Shown piece after piece: positions 50,969 through 62,452 of a stretch of DNA of 64,000 nt (position 1 is its first letter; every line of letters begins with the position of its first letter). Both the position numbers and the translations under genes were made by a program. The notes under the pieces were generated by a model. That model ran no database searches. It was not told the DNA's origin and saw only the letters and a list, made by a program, of their open reading frames with translations. The DNA comes from Pomacea canaliculata (Eukaryota; Mollusca; Gastropoda; Architaenioglossa; Ampullariidae), in contig NC_037596.1 of the NCBI RefSeq assembly GCF_003073045.1, positions 9,910,950 through 9,974,949 on the forward strand. Direction: 5' to 3'.

Positions 50969-53900
50969 CTTTACTTCTCTTCTTTCTCAATGCTGTAACG
51001 ATGATTGCAATGAAAACGAAAAAAGCACAAACTCCAGCTGAAATGGCGATAATAATTTGTGTGGAATGAGCCCCTGTAGTATTTCCTGTAAATAAAATAA
51101 ATTTTTATATAAGCTTATCTCAGCTTTTTAAAACACTTTTAAATGTCATGCATATTTTACCAAAAGAACTGAACTAGGCTGGCAAAACTAGAAAAAGTCT
51201 ACTCTCTTGTCTTAGCTAGTTTACAGACTAACACAGAAAACAACATTCAGGCCAACGTACGTGTCGTGTCTGTGGTACTGTGGATGATCTCAACAGTAAA
51301 AGTTTCATTGCCATGTTCGTTGATGACCAACAACTTGTACAAGCCATATTCAGAAAGGATGTTGAAGACTGTGAGCTTACATCTGGCCATGTACTTACGG
51401 TTTGGTTGGGTATTACAGGTAACATTCATCACTGAATCTGAATATTTCTCAGAGGAGCTGATACTACTGTTCAGCACAGGTCCTACAAACCATATCTCAT
51501 ACTTATGGGGGACTGGGTACGAGATGATGTCAAACATTAGTTCTTCTGTTTTGTTCCGAAAAGGGATCTTGCCGATGTCATTGGCCGAATAACTTCGCGG
51601 CTTACCTGAGAAGTAAATGTAAATGAATTTACACATGAATAACAATTTAAACAAAAAATAGTCTTCTTTTATACCCTTTTTTTCTTTTTTTCTTTTTTTT
51701 TTGGTCTTTTTTTGGGGTCTTCTTTTATACTTAATTGCTATGTCTATACAAGTGGATGCTAGCAATTATTTCCATAGAATAAATGTAAATAAATACTTTA
51801 TAATATGGACATTCGTAAAACGCTTTATAACTGTCAATGGCGCACCTAACTCGAGTATGTTTGTCATTCTTTGTAGAAAATTCACTTATAATGGCAACGT
51901 ATAGAAGAAAAAAAATAGGCTTAAAGGCTTAAAGGGAGGTTTGTCGAAATGAGATTTATTGGATTTTTATTTTACTGAACTGTAGTAATTAACCAAAATT
52001 AAAATGGCAATTTGTGCAAATGTTTAATCAATCTTGCCATAAATTATCTACAATATCGACAAGTTCAGTCTTACTAGAATAAAAGGAAAATTTCAAAATC
52101 GTTTAACTTACAACCGACATAAAGGCTGAGGTTGTAAGAGTTAACTAAGTCTGGTTTATTAGAAAACTCATTCCACGCAGAGCACGTGTAGGTAGCTGTG
52201 TCCTCACAGCGAGCGATGAAAGTGTCGATGACAGGAGACGAGTTGTTTCTGATAACGGTGTCGTTGTCGTTGTTATAAATGAAGACAGTTGGAGTGGGTC
52301 GGCCCTCCGATTCACACCTTAAGTGTACCTGGTGACCCTCCATCACAGTCTTACTTCCTTCACGACCGTTAGCAGAAAATCGTGGGACTTGGGCTGCGTC
52401 TAGAAATGTGTTAATAATATACGTATGTCAAAATGTCAGATTTACTTTGGAGAAATTTTAACAGCTCTGACATACGTTTGTATCGGGTAGGTTTGATACT
52501 CTGGTAGTTAGTCAAAAGTGGTAAATCAAAAACCTGCTAGGATCATATGCTGAAAACTTTCCTACCAACCCACACCTGTCCAATAGAAGTGGCTACCTGA
52601 GTTTCAGGGAAAGTTGTAAAAAGAGAAAAATGGACTATGTCCACTATGCTGTGGGACATTTTTACTAACTTTATTCTCTTTCTCGTTGTATGTTATATAT
52701 ATATATGAAAGGTATGTTTTACACACACACACACATCCCATCACAGAAGGCAATAATGATCAAACAACTCCTCTGAGGGATGAGCATGCATAGTTTCACA
52801 AGTGAGCACAGTGACAGTTATCCACGCACTAAACTTTCCCTGAGAAAGGTGGCTGCTAAATATTTTTGATTCAATCCACTTTACCTTGGGTGTAGATCGT
52901 GAATAATTCACAATTCACATAATTCACAAATGACTATTGTCATGATGTCAGAAACAGTTGTCAGCTGACGACGGAATTATCGATGTTACTAATAATCATC
53001 TTCAACTGTTTAGAGACTTGTTTAACAAACAGTATCTCTCTTGGATAGACCAATTTTTCAGGAAAATACCGGGCAATATCGGCTGGTTAGTTCAAATTTG
53101 GAGCAAAGCAAATAATCTAAGCTTCTCAATGCACATCTTTCACTAATGACAAGTATTTGAATAGTCTAGGCCGTGTCCGCAATATCATATCAAATGTAAT
53201 TTTTTTTTTTTTTTTTTTGCAGGGTGATGTACACAAAAATAAAGATATCGTCAGTTAATTGACAATTACCACATTTTTTAACACTGACGCTAATGAGTAA
53301 TTTATCATTTAACTAATTTATGAAACTATTCTTTAATAACACTCACAAGCAAGTTTAAAAATTGCTTACTTACATCCTACACTAGCGGTGTAATTCTCTC
53401 CCTGGATGGTTGTCGTCCCCCACACGATGTCACATCTGAACCAAGTGCTACCATGATCTGACAGAGTCAGGGACTGAGTGTAGTTTAGTTCTTGTGGTGT
53501 AAGAGGCTGTTGACCTGTGACATATGTCTCCTGGTTTCTCAGGTTACCTGTTATCCATCTCATGTACCCTGTAGGTTGTCCGAGACTTTGTGTTCTACAG
53601 GTGCAGGTGACTTCAGTGTTTTCTAACACATAGGGCTGTGGGCTACACCATGTGGTTGGTGGCGTGGGCCGTTCTGAATAAAAAGGACAATTTCTAAAAT
53701 ACTTATAGCAAATTAATTATTTGATCTCATCTAGTGTTCTTAACGTAGTCTGACAATTAATAGCAAGCGCACGCACAACAAACTGAATGTGTTTAAAAGG
53801 ATTTTTTAAGTATCTAAAGCTGCATAGTATATTGCAGTACTTATAAACTGTATGTTATGAAACTCACAACTATTTGATGTATGTGTTGGCTTGTGTGAAT

Positions 53901-56876
53901 AAAGAATAAAAAATCATGGGCGAAATGTATTGACAAGAAAATCAAAACAAAGTGAAAAGATCTTTAGGATACAATAACAGACTTGTATAGTATCTGAGTG
54001 AGTGCGCTTTGATGTGTGTCACTGAATTCTCTCCTTTCTTTAAATGTAAAATACACACGTGGATCGAAACTACACTGATTTCCTAATTAAAAAAATCAAA
54101 TATGTGAGTACCCACTGCGAATCGCTTATGACTGGCAGAAAAGTATTGTCCACCAGGTGAGACAGAAACATAAAAGCCATAGAGTCCTTTCTCTGATGGG
54201 AGAATTGTGTTGAACAGACAGAAACCGGACACCTTCACTTCACTCTTTGTGATGTGTTCATTACTAGATGATGTTGCCATAGTCATGTTTGCTATGGTTT
54301 TATTCTTTGACTGCAAGAATGAGAAAAGAAACGTGAATTTTGATAAATTTTTAAATACATTTCAGGTTGTAAAGGAAATGCTGCAGTAAGTATTAACGAC
54401 ACAGATTCCGGTAAATAATACAGTTTATAAAAAATAGCACTGTTTACGGTATACTTCTTTCCTGCTAATACTACAAACATTTTGTTACCGATGACTCTCT
54501 AGAGAAAATCAGCGATCTCACCTCCACCATCTCACCTCCTCTCTCACACACTGAAGGTAAGACTAGGAGTACAGACTATAAAACCGTCAGTAAAAACTTT
54601 CGACAGAGTGGACAAGTAAATTTACAATGATTTAAAAATAATTGATGCCACAGAAGCTAATTTGCTATTTATGGGTGTGTAGACCAATAGACTATCGGAA
54701 ATATTGCTAAGTAGAGTATTTGAGGCAGAGTAATGCATCTACATATAGATACCATTAACCTTACATGTCTGATAGACTGCTACATTCTATTCCTGTATGA
54801 GTCACTTTTCAATAATCTAAGAAGGTACTGGAAGGGCAGATGTCTTAAAAAAACAAATACCTTCACTTAAATTTGAGATAATTTACCTGATGTAAATAGT
54901 GAAGTTGTTGCCTTATGCTCCAGTGAGTGTGATTAGGAACAAACAGAAATAGGGAAGTTGTATATCTAGTGCGAATTGGCTATTGTAAGTTAATGATATT
55001 ATTGATAATATTGATAATATGCTGTACCAAATCGTGTAAGAGGATTAGCTGACATCTGTAACTTTTCCGAGAGGAGAAGACACTGGCGACAGTACACGAC
55101 ACACTGACAGACCAGGACACATTAGTTGCCGTGCATGACACGTTCTTTGGTGGAGCTGTTGGGTGAGAAGGACAATAATAAGGAATGTAAAGAAAGAAAG
55201 GAATTGAATGGCATTTAAACGGAATTTTAAAAGTTATGTTACACATAAGTAGAAAACAATTACTAAACACAAAAGTAAAGACGTGGATCTACTAGAAAGA
55301 ACCATTTACAAATATACTTGTGTCAACTCATAGGTATCTACACATGTTCATAACAAACTATGATGTAGAGAAAGGCACAGACAAGTTTCTCAAGCTTTGA
55401 CTTCCAAATTGTGAATTTTAAATCCGTTAAGAGTGTTATCAGTGGAAAGAGTGGCTATAGTGGTCATTATGTTCATGATTCAAGCTTTATTCAGCTTAAT
55501 GAATTGAGAGAAGAAAGACTGCTTACCCACATAGTTGAGTCCACACCAAGCTGACATGTTGTCAACATCTCTCACACTACACCCCAGATTGCCGTTCAGA
55601 TACTGGATGTTGTTGTATATCAATGGGTTGCTCGCAGGTTTGACGATCATAGCTGATCTGTGGGCATCTGTCCTTCTTGCGATGAAAAGCTCGTTCACTG
55701 TATCCAGCTGAACACACTGCTGGTCGCACACTGCTAGAAAATAGGCAATTGTGGTTTTACTTAGTTGTAATCTCCATTGTACTGGCCCCTCTGCCGTGCA
55801 GATGAAATGAGTTTCTTGGTCAGCCAGCAGTTCCTGAACACCATCACTACCGCAGGGTGTGAGACTGATTCCTGTTATTTATCAAAAGTAATGTTTAGAA
55901 CTAATACATGAACCATAATTTTTCATGGAACTGAATTATGGTAAACATCAGACGAGATGAATTTGAGATTTTGTTTATTTTTGCTATTTCAGGTATATTA
56001 AAAAAACATTTAGCTTTGTGACAAACATATATCCATTTACCATTGTTTTCTATTCTGACAAGGAGTGCTATAGTTTAAATCAAGTATATTTAAATATTTA
56101 GTTGCCTTGAAAAACTATCTTTATTCATTCTAGATTTAGCTTCATTTGAAGTATTTTGCAGAAATGAAGAATCTCAGTTATTTATTATGAAGCAGACTAG
56201 GTTTATCTTGATTTCTTTTTCTTCTTTTTAGGTTAGAGTATTGCACAGTTTGTCTGATGTCACATGGTTTTCTTTTTCACATCAAAGAAGCTTTTTCTTT
56301 TTCTAGAACATTATTAAACATAACATAAAAAATACCTTTAAGCAAGCTTGAACTTATTGCTGAGCATGAAAAACTATTTCCGCTGACATATTTGAAAAGA
56401 ATAACGATATCACAAGTGCCAAACAAATTTTAATAAACAACCACAAAAATATTGAATGAAAAAAACCAAAACTTGCCTAAAGATCTTGAGGGAAGAGAAA
56501 GACTGATAACACTCAGAAGACCTAATGTGTCATTAAAACCTGTTCAAAATCTGCATTACATGTTGGGGGTGCCTTTCAGTAATTAATCAAGCTCCCGTTC
56601 CTGATAATTAAGGTTTTTATGAGTCTTCATTGCTAATTTTGTTGTCTTCACTGTCTATACGTTCTCTCCTCAGCTGTATTTCGATTATTATTGCGCAGGT
56701 AGGACAATGTTATTAATTGCCAAATTACTAAGCTACACCCAAACAAATTGAACTTGTAATTACTGAAACTTGATTAATGTGACTTCACCTGTTACAAACG
56801 GCAGACAAAATAGAAGAGCCCACGCTGTCCTGACTACTATTCCTTTTCTGGTCTGGATATTCAGCTGATTACACAT
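50969..56876 (-). CDS. Gene D: multi-domain Ig-like transmembrane receptor, eight exons
   Basis: Exons in order: 56876-56789 (MCNQLNIQTRKGIVVRT, then hydrophobic WALLFCLPFVT), 55871-55527 (N-terminal domain, TPCGSDGVQELLAD), 55155-55028 and 54310-54112 (split domain; SWSVSVSC and FYVSVSPGG), 53673-53374 (Ig-like, VTCTC, WFRCD), 52399-52112 (Ig-like, RCESEGRPTP, ARCEDTATYTC), 51605-51261 (Ig-like, KPRSYS), 51085-50969 (helix, then LRKKRSK). About 603 residues to the end of the transmembrane exon. Intron phases are identical to genes A and E. Tail exons were not identified. Divergent partner of gene E. The start ATG leaves a long N-region before the hydrophobic core; no better ATG is seen. Confidence 0.85.
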
Positions 56877-57612
56877 GATTGTATCGGTGATAACTGATGT
56901 GGCTATCCGCATGTCCTTTGTGTTTACACCACACGAGTGGAGCTTACACGAGCACACAGGAGACACAGACGGTTATATACTTGATCACATAGGCGACGCT
57001 GTTATATACCAGATCACACGAAAACCTGCAAATATTTCCTTGTTAACTTGTGTGCCTCTCATGTCTGGTTCGTCATCTTTTAAGACTGATGATATTTTAA
57101 TCAGAAATTACAAAACCATGTGTAGTGCAGCGCTTTCAATACTGTGAACAAAAATCGTTTTAACGCGTTATACACCTTAATGGTCAGCAATCACCAAAAA
57201 TAGTCAAGGATGCTTGGCATGGTCCAGCCCAAAACTTTCCATATTAATTGTTAGTCTGATTGGGGTTTGTTCACCTTATATTCTATGATAATGAGTCCAT
57301 TAGAAGAAAGAGACTATATTTCAGTATGACAGGATGGAAAACTTTCAACAGATTTCCGCGTTCAGTCGTTTTCTCGCCGATAGACGGGGTCACAGTATGC
57401 AGGGCTTCCTCTAGTTTGGGGTCAAGTCCTATTCTGATTAACAGACACTCAAGTAATACAGAAACCTTCCCTGTCATCACATGGTGGACTATGTGATGAT
57501 GTGTGGATACATTCTGCCGCTTTTACTTGTATTTTATTGTTAGCTTCTGTAAACATAATGTTGAAACAACAGAATATGTGACCTGTTATTAATCTGAAAT
57601 ACCATTTAAAGG
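56877..57612. promoter_or_regulatory. Shared intergenic region between divergent genes D and E
   Basis: The 736 bases between the two start codons must hold the 5' ends and promoters of both genes. No strong TATA box was identified; the core of a bidirectional promoter cannot be placed by eye. Confidence 0.5.
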
Positions 57613-58949
57613 ATGTTGAGGATTATCATTGTTCTTCTTCTTTATCTGCAAATCACTACAGGTAAAGATTCGGCTCGGTGAACAACCACTACGACTCAGC
57701 TAAATGAATTTAATTTTTAAAAATTTCAAAAAAACTGAACATACCTTCTAAAATCACCTACTGTACTCTTGCACTGTAAAGAAAAATAAATAAATAATGA
57801 AGGAAATTGTAATCTTCTCTTCATTGATGTGTCCTAAAAATGTAAGGTGACTGTTAATATTTTAGAAAAAAAACCAACATTTTAACCTTAAAGTATTCTA
57901 GTTGCTAGAATTTTTTTTTTTTACCCTTAACCACATGGAAACCTGAAATACTTTTAGATGTGTACAGTTGTTTGAAGAATGTAAATAGACCATTATATTG
58001 TGTGCAGACTAGCAGTTGCTTCGAATCACATATTATTCATTACACGGCAAAGTTTCCCATACTAGATGATCTTTATTTTACAGGTGTCATCCTCTCACCT
58101 TGTGGTGATGATGGTATGCAGGAAATACTTGCTAACAAAGAAACTCTTCTCACCTGTGAGTCTGGAGGTCACGTGGAATGGGAATTACAATATTATAATA
58201 ATCAAGGCATCCACACAGACAGCAGTATGACTACAATATTGATCGCAGAATGTGACACAATGTGTACTGCGATAAATACATTTGAAGAGCTTTTTACATT
58301 CAGTGTCATAAATAATCACACCACAGCTATGATCATCAAGCCAGTAAACAACACAAAGTTGTATTACAATGTACAGCTTCTTAACGGCAGTGTGGTGTGT
58401 AAACGCACCAATGAAAACAAGATGAAAGATGTCTGTGGGCTTCGCTATATAGGTAAGTGTGTGTATATAGATATAGTAAGTAGATATCAACTTATATGCA
58501 AGCACACAACACAGACACTAAAACAAAAAAAAATTGTCAGACAAAATGATGTGTTACATATTAAAGTATTTTTATGTTAATCTCTTTCAAATCACATTCG
58601 CCGCTCTGACAGCTCCATTCAAACGCTATCTGTTCACTAAGCACTATCCCTTAATTGATATCCTTTACTCCTTTTGCTTTATTGTCTGTCATGTGAACCA
58701 TTATGTTCTCTACACTGTGTATAGTACCTATAGCCCTTTATACTGTTATGCACTGCATCATGTTCTACTCGTGTATTTCATCTTTATAATCTTCAGTGTG
58801 CCTATAGTACCTCACCTAATGTTTTATCATCACTGGTAAGCGCAGAGAGTGTATTTATCTCGGTCGTGATTCTGCGCGATACATGTATACATATCCTCCT
58901 CCTCCCTCTTCCCCACTCCTCCTCCTCCTACTCCTCCTCCTCCTCCTCC

Positions 58950-58994
<45 letters not shown>

Positions 58995-61900
58995 ATCTCT
59001 TTCATTTGTTTATTATATGTTTTTTCTTATTAGAAACTCATAAGCACTGGAATATATTCACTTTCGTTGCAATATTCCACACCCCCTACAACAAAGGACA
59101 ATAAACTTACCACTTAATGATCATAATGTAAACGTCAATGTTAACCCTTCCCTGCTCACCAGACCCACCGAGGAACGTGTCATGCACGGCAGTCAATAGT
59201 TCATGGTCTGTCAATGTGTCATGTGTCATTGCCAGTCTCTACTCTTCGCGGAGTATGTATAAATGTCACCTCCTTCAACATAAAATTATGGTAAGTTCTA
59301 ATCACAAACAATATTTAATTCCCTTTACGTGAAATTGTGTTTGAAGTGGTTTATTCTATAACTTTGTTTTACATTGTATAAGGATAGTAGTATACAGAAA
59401 AATACAAGAAAAAAAAAAGATTAATAAGGAGATGAACATAATGCACGAAAAACCGTAAATGAAAAGTCAGCTGGATTACTTCTTTGAGCAGTCAGCCTGA
59501 CAAAAGGTTATCTTCTTTTCCTTTAAAAAAAAAACATGCTTAAGACGCTTTTTCATTCCCACTGACTTTCTCAGTTTCTTCGTTTTCATGCAGGGTATAG
59601 GTTATCAGTTTTGTGGACTAAAGAGTCCTGTATCAATTTAATTTATTGTTTACTCGTATATTTATTTTATATAATTTAGTCAGAGAACAAAACCATGGGA
59701 ACTGTTACCATGGTTACATCACCCACCACTGAGAAGATTACAAAAAGCGAAGTGAAGGTGTCAGGTTCCTGTCAGTTCGTCACAACGCTCCCACCAGAAG
59801 AAGGACAATATAATATGTTTGTCTCTGTCTCACCTGGCGGGCAAACATTCAGTGTTGAAGACGAGTTGTTTACAATTGGTAATTAAAAGTCTATTTTGTC
59901 TTTAGAGTTGTATAGTTTATCGAAAAGACACATAAAACAGTATACAAGAATGCTAACACTCACATATGATAGCCCACGTGAGCACGCGCACACACACAGA
60001 GGAACACATTCATTGACAGGACGAACAAAGTAAACTTTTGTCTACATACAGACGAATCATAGGTCACCTATTCTGTATCGTTCACTTTGTTATCATTTTC
60101 ATTGACTATTAATGACGCAAGCATGTGGCTGCTTGTATATAGACACATACACACATGTAGATATGAATACATGTATGTACTCACACTCAAGAAGGTTTTT
60201 ATTTTTCTGTAGAAAGGCCCACACCACCTGTTGTGTCATGTGGTCCACAGCCTTACGTGTTAGAAAACACTAATGTCACATGTATCTGTAAAACTACAAG
60301 CGTGGGTCAACCTGCGGGGTATCTGAGAATGATCGCAGGTAACGAGGCACCCCAGGAGGTGACAGTCACAAAGAGACAAACTGTTCCCACTTCACAAGAG
60401 CTGAACTATACCCAGACCCTCACCCTGTCAGATCATGGTAAATCCTGGCTGAGATGTGACCTGATGTGGGGACAGGTGAGGTTACCTGGGCAGAACTACA
60501 TTGCTAGTGTGGGATGTGAGTAGATAGATTCTTTCTTTGATTATTTTTCAAACTTACCTTATTAGAATTCAAGGAAAGCATACCAGCTGGCGGTTGTTAG
60601 TTGTTAACATCGAGTAAAGGATGATGCCATAGGGTGCAAAGTTTACTTCAAATGCGCTCAACGAAAATCTACCTAATGGCAAAGTTGTTCTTCTCTAAAA
60701 GACTGAATGTTCCAGATAGTATGTGTGTAGAGGCTTGATTGTTACCGATCCCCCCTACGCACTAACACGTCTACTGCACCTGTAATCCAGCAAAACAATT
60801 AACATACAGTGTAACGATGTTATCATGATGTTATCACCACACAAAGGTTCCATACTTTACTGATGCATTATCCTGCATTTATAGACGCACCCAGAAGACC
60901 ACGAATTTTTCTGAACGGTCATGAGCGAAATGCCACAGTCAGGGAGAAAGACCAAGTTAACTTGAGATGCGAATCAGACGGCCGCCCCACACCTAACATC
61001 TCCATCTATAACAACGACAATGACACTGTTATACAGAGAAACTCATCGCCGGTCATCTACACCTTCATCGCTCGATGTGAAGACACGGCCACCTACACCT
61101 GCTTCGCGTGGAATGAGTTTTCAAGTCAGTCAGGCGTGAACTTCGTCAGACTCCAGCTGAATGTTGCATGTAAGTGGTGAATTTGGCTAAAGGTCTTCAG
61201 AACTTTTCATTTTCCTCCACATGTGATTCCTTATGCAGTTTAACTGAGGCAAAGCTGTTTAAATCTTACTGGCTATGAATCTATAATTCCTTTTCACAAT
61301 ATTAAAATGTCGTAACACATCTTAATTAAATAGTAAATGTGTTGTTATCGTTTATTAGTTATTAACCAAAGCAATAAGTTGACAAAAATCACTTGTTTAC
61401 CTGCAGGTAAACCTCGAAGCGTGTCGTCCACAAATGTTTTCATCTTCAGGGTTAAAGACAACAGAGAGATGCTAACATTTAATGTCATCGCCTTCCCGGT
61501 ACCTTCTGGGGGTGGTGTGTGGTTTGCAGACCCAGTAAATAACAGCACTGAATCATCCTATGTTCAAAGTTCAGATGTTAATATTTCCTGTAAATCTGAC
61601 AGAAAGTTCCGTTACATATCCAAATGTACTTTAACTGTCTTCAGCGACACATCTCCATCAAAGACTGGCATGTACAAGGTGCAACTCATCAATGAGCATG
61701 GTGCTGAGAACTTCACTATTGAGCTCAGTTAAGTATATGTTGATGCTAAGTGATGTGTATAGCTGACTAAATTTCAAACACGCAGAATAATAGTAATATA
61801 TGTCTTGTCCATTTTCATAATTTATTTCTTCTTTCTGTAATGTGCAGGCAGATGCTTTACACTAGGTTGTTTCCAAACTTAGCAAATAATAGCAATTCTA

Positions 61901-62452
61901 CTGCGTTTGGCTTTAATAGTTTAAGATCAACAAATTCGACATGTTTGCTACTGATAAAGTCTAAATATATCCAACCATCTGTTTATGTCTGAGAGAGAGA
62001 GAGAATGAAAGTGTGTATACATGTGTATGCGCGCATGCGCGCTTGAGCACAACAAAAGCATTCAAGTGCATGAAAGAGAATCCCTGCAAATGTGCCTGCG
62101 AATAATATAAATGAAGGTAGATTTTTTTACACTTACTTTTGTTTCTCTTAATGGGTATAGCAAAAACAAGGTGGTTAAAAGTTGTTTTAATGCCGCTTAC
62201 CATGAGAAAAGAGAAACTTCGAGACATTGGTGTTTTCCAATTGAATTCCTGTTGTAAACATCAGTAGTAGTCCTGCTTTTGTTTGCTTCTCAGTGCAGAT
62301 AACACAAATCTTAATACATGTTTGTTTTTTAGCAGCCGAAGAAGACCACGTTTTACTACAAGGCCATCTCTTCCTTTTGGTTACTCTGGCTGGCGGTGTT
62401 TTGACCTCAGCGGTTGCCGTAGTCATTGTCGTAATCAGGAGAAAGAGAAAAG
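57613..62452 (+). CDS. Gene E: multi-domain Ig-like transmembrane receptor, eight exons
   Basis: Exons: 57613-57661 (MLRIIIVLLLYLQITT), 58084-58452 (N-terminal domain, LSPCGDDGMQEILAN), 59163-59290 and 59680-59878 (split domain; SWSVNVSC, FVSVSPGG), 60213-60515 (Ig-like, VTCICKT, WLRCD), 60885-61169 (Ig-like, RCESDGRPTP, ARCEDTATYTC), 61407-61727 (Ig-like, KPRSVSS), 62333-62452 (helix, then IRRKRK). About 591 residues. Phases are 1 throughout except phase 0 between the split-domain exons, as in A and D. The exon-7 donor (CTCA/GTTAAG) is weak and contains an in-frame TAA; exon 8 has a tandem TAGCAG acceptor. Tail exons may lie downstream, one candidate starting at 63018. Confidence 0.87.
58575..58995 (+). 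mobile_element. CR1-like LINE 3' tail with CTC/ATC microsatellite
   Basis: AATCTCTTTCAAATCACATT, CTGTTCACTAAGCACTATCC and CTCGGTCGTGATTCTGCGCG correspond to the 3' part of the LINE at 43290-43620. It ends in (CTC)n(ATC)n at 58899-58993. A 5'-truncated copy in gene E intron 2, same orientation as the gene. Confidence 0.8.

Noticed and set aside
55735..55765. Acceptor-like TTTTCTAGCAG inside gene D exon 2, suggesting an extra intron
   Set aside because: The frame is continuous through it, the matching exons in A and E have no intron there, and no donor pairs with it.
58185..58505. 106-residue minus-strand ORF over gene E exon 2
   Set aside because: It lies antisense to a well-supported exon whose frame and borders match genes A and D.
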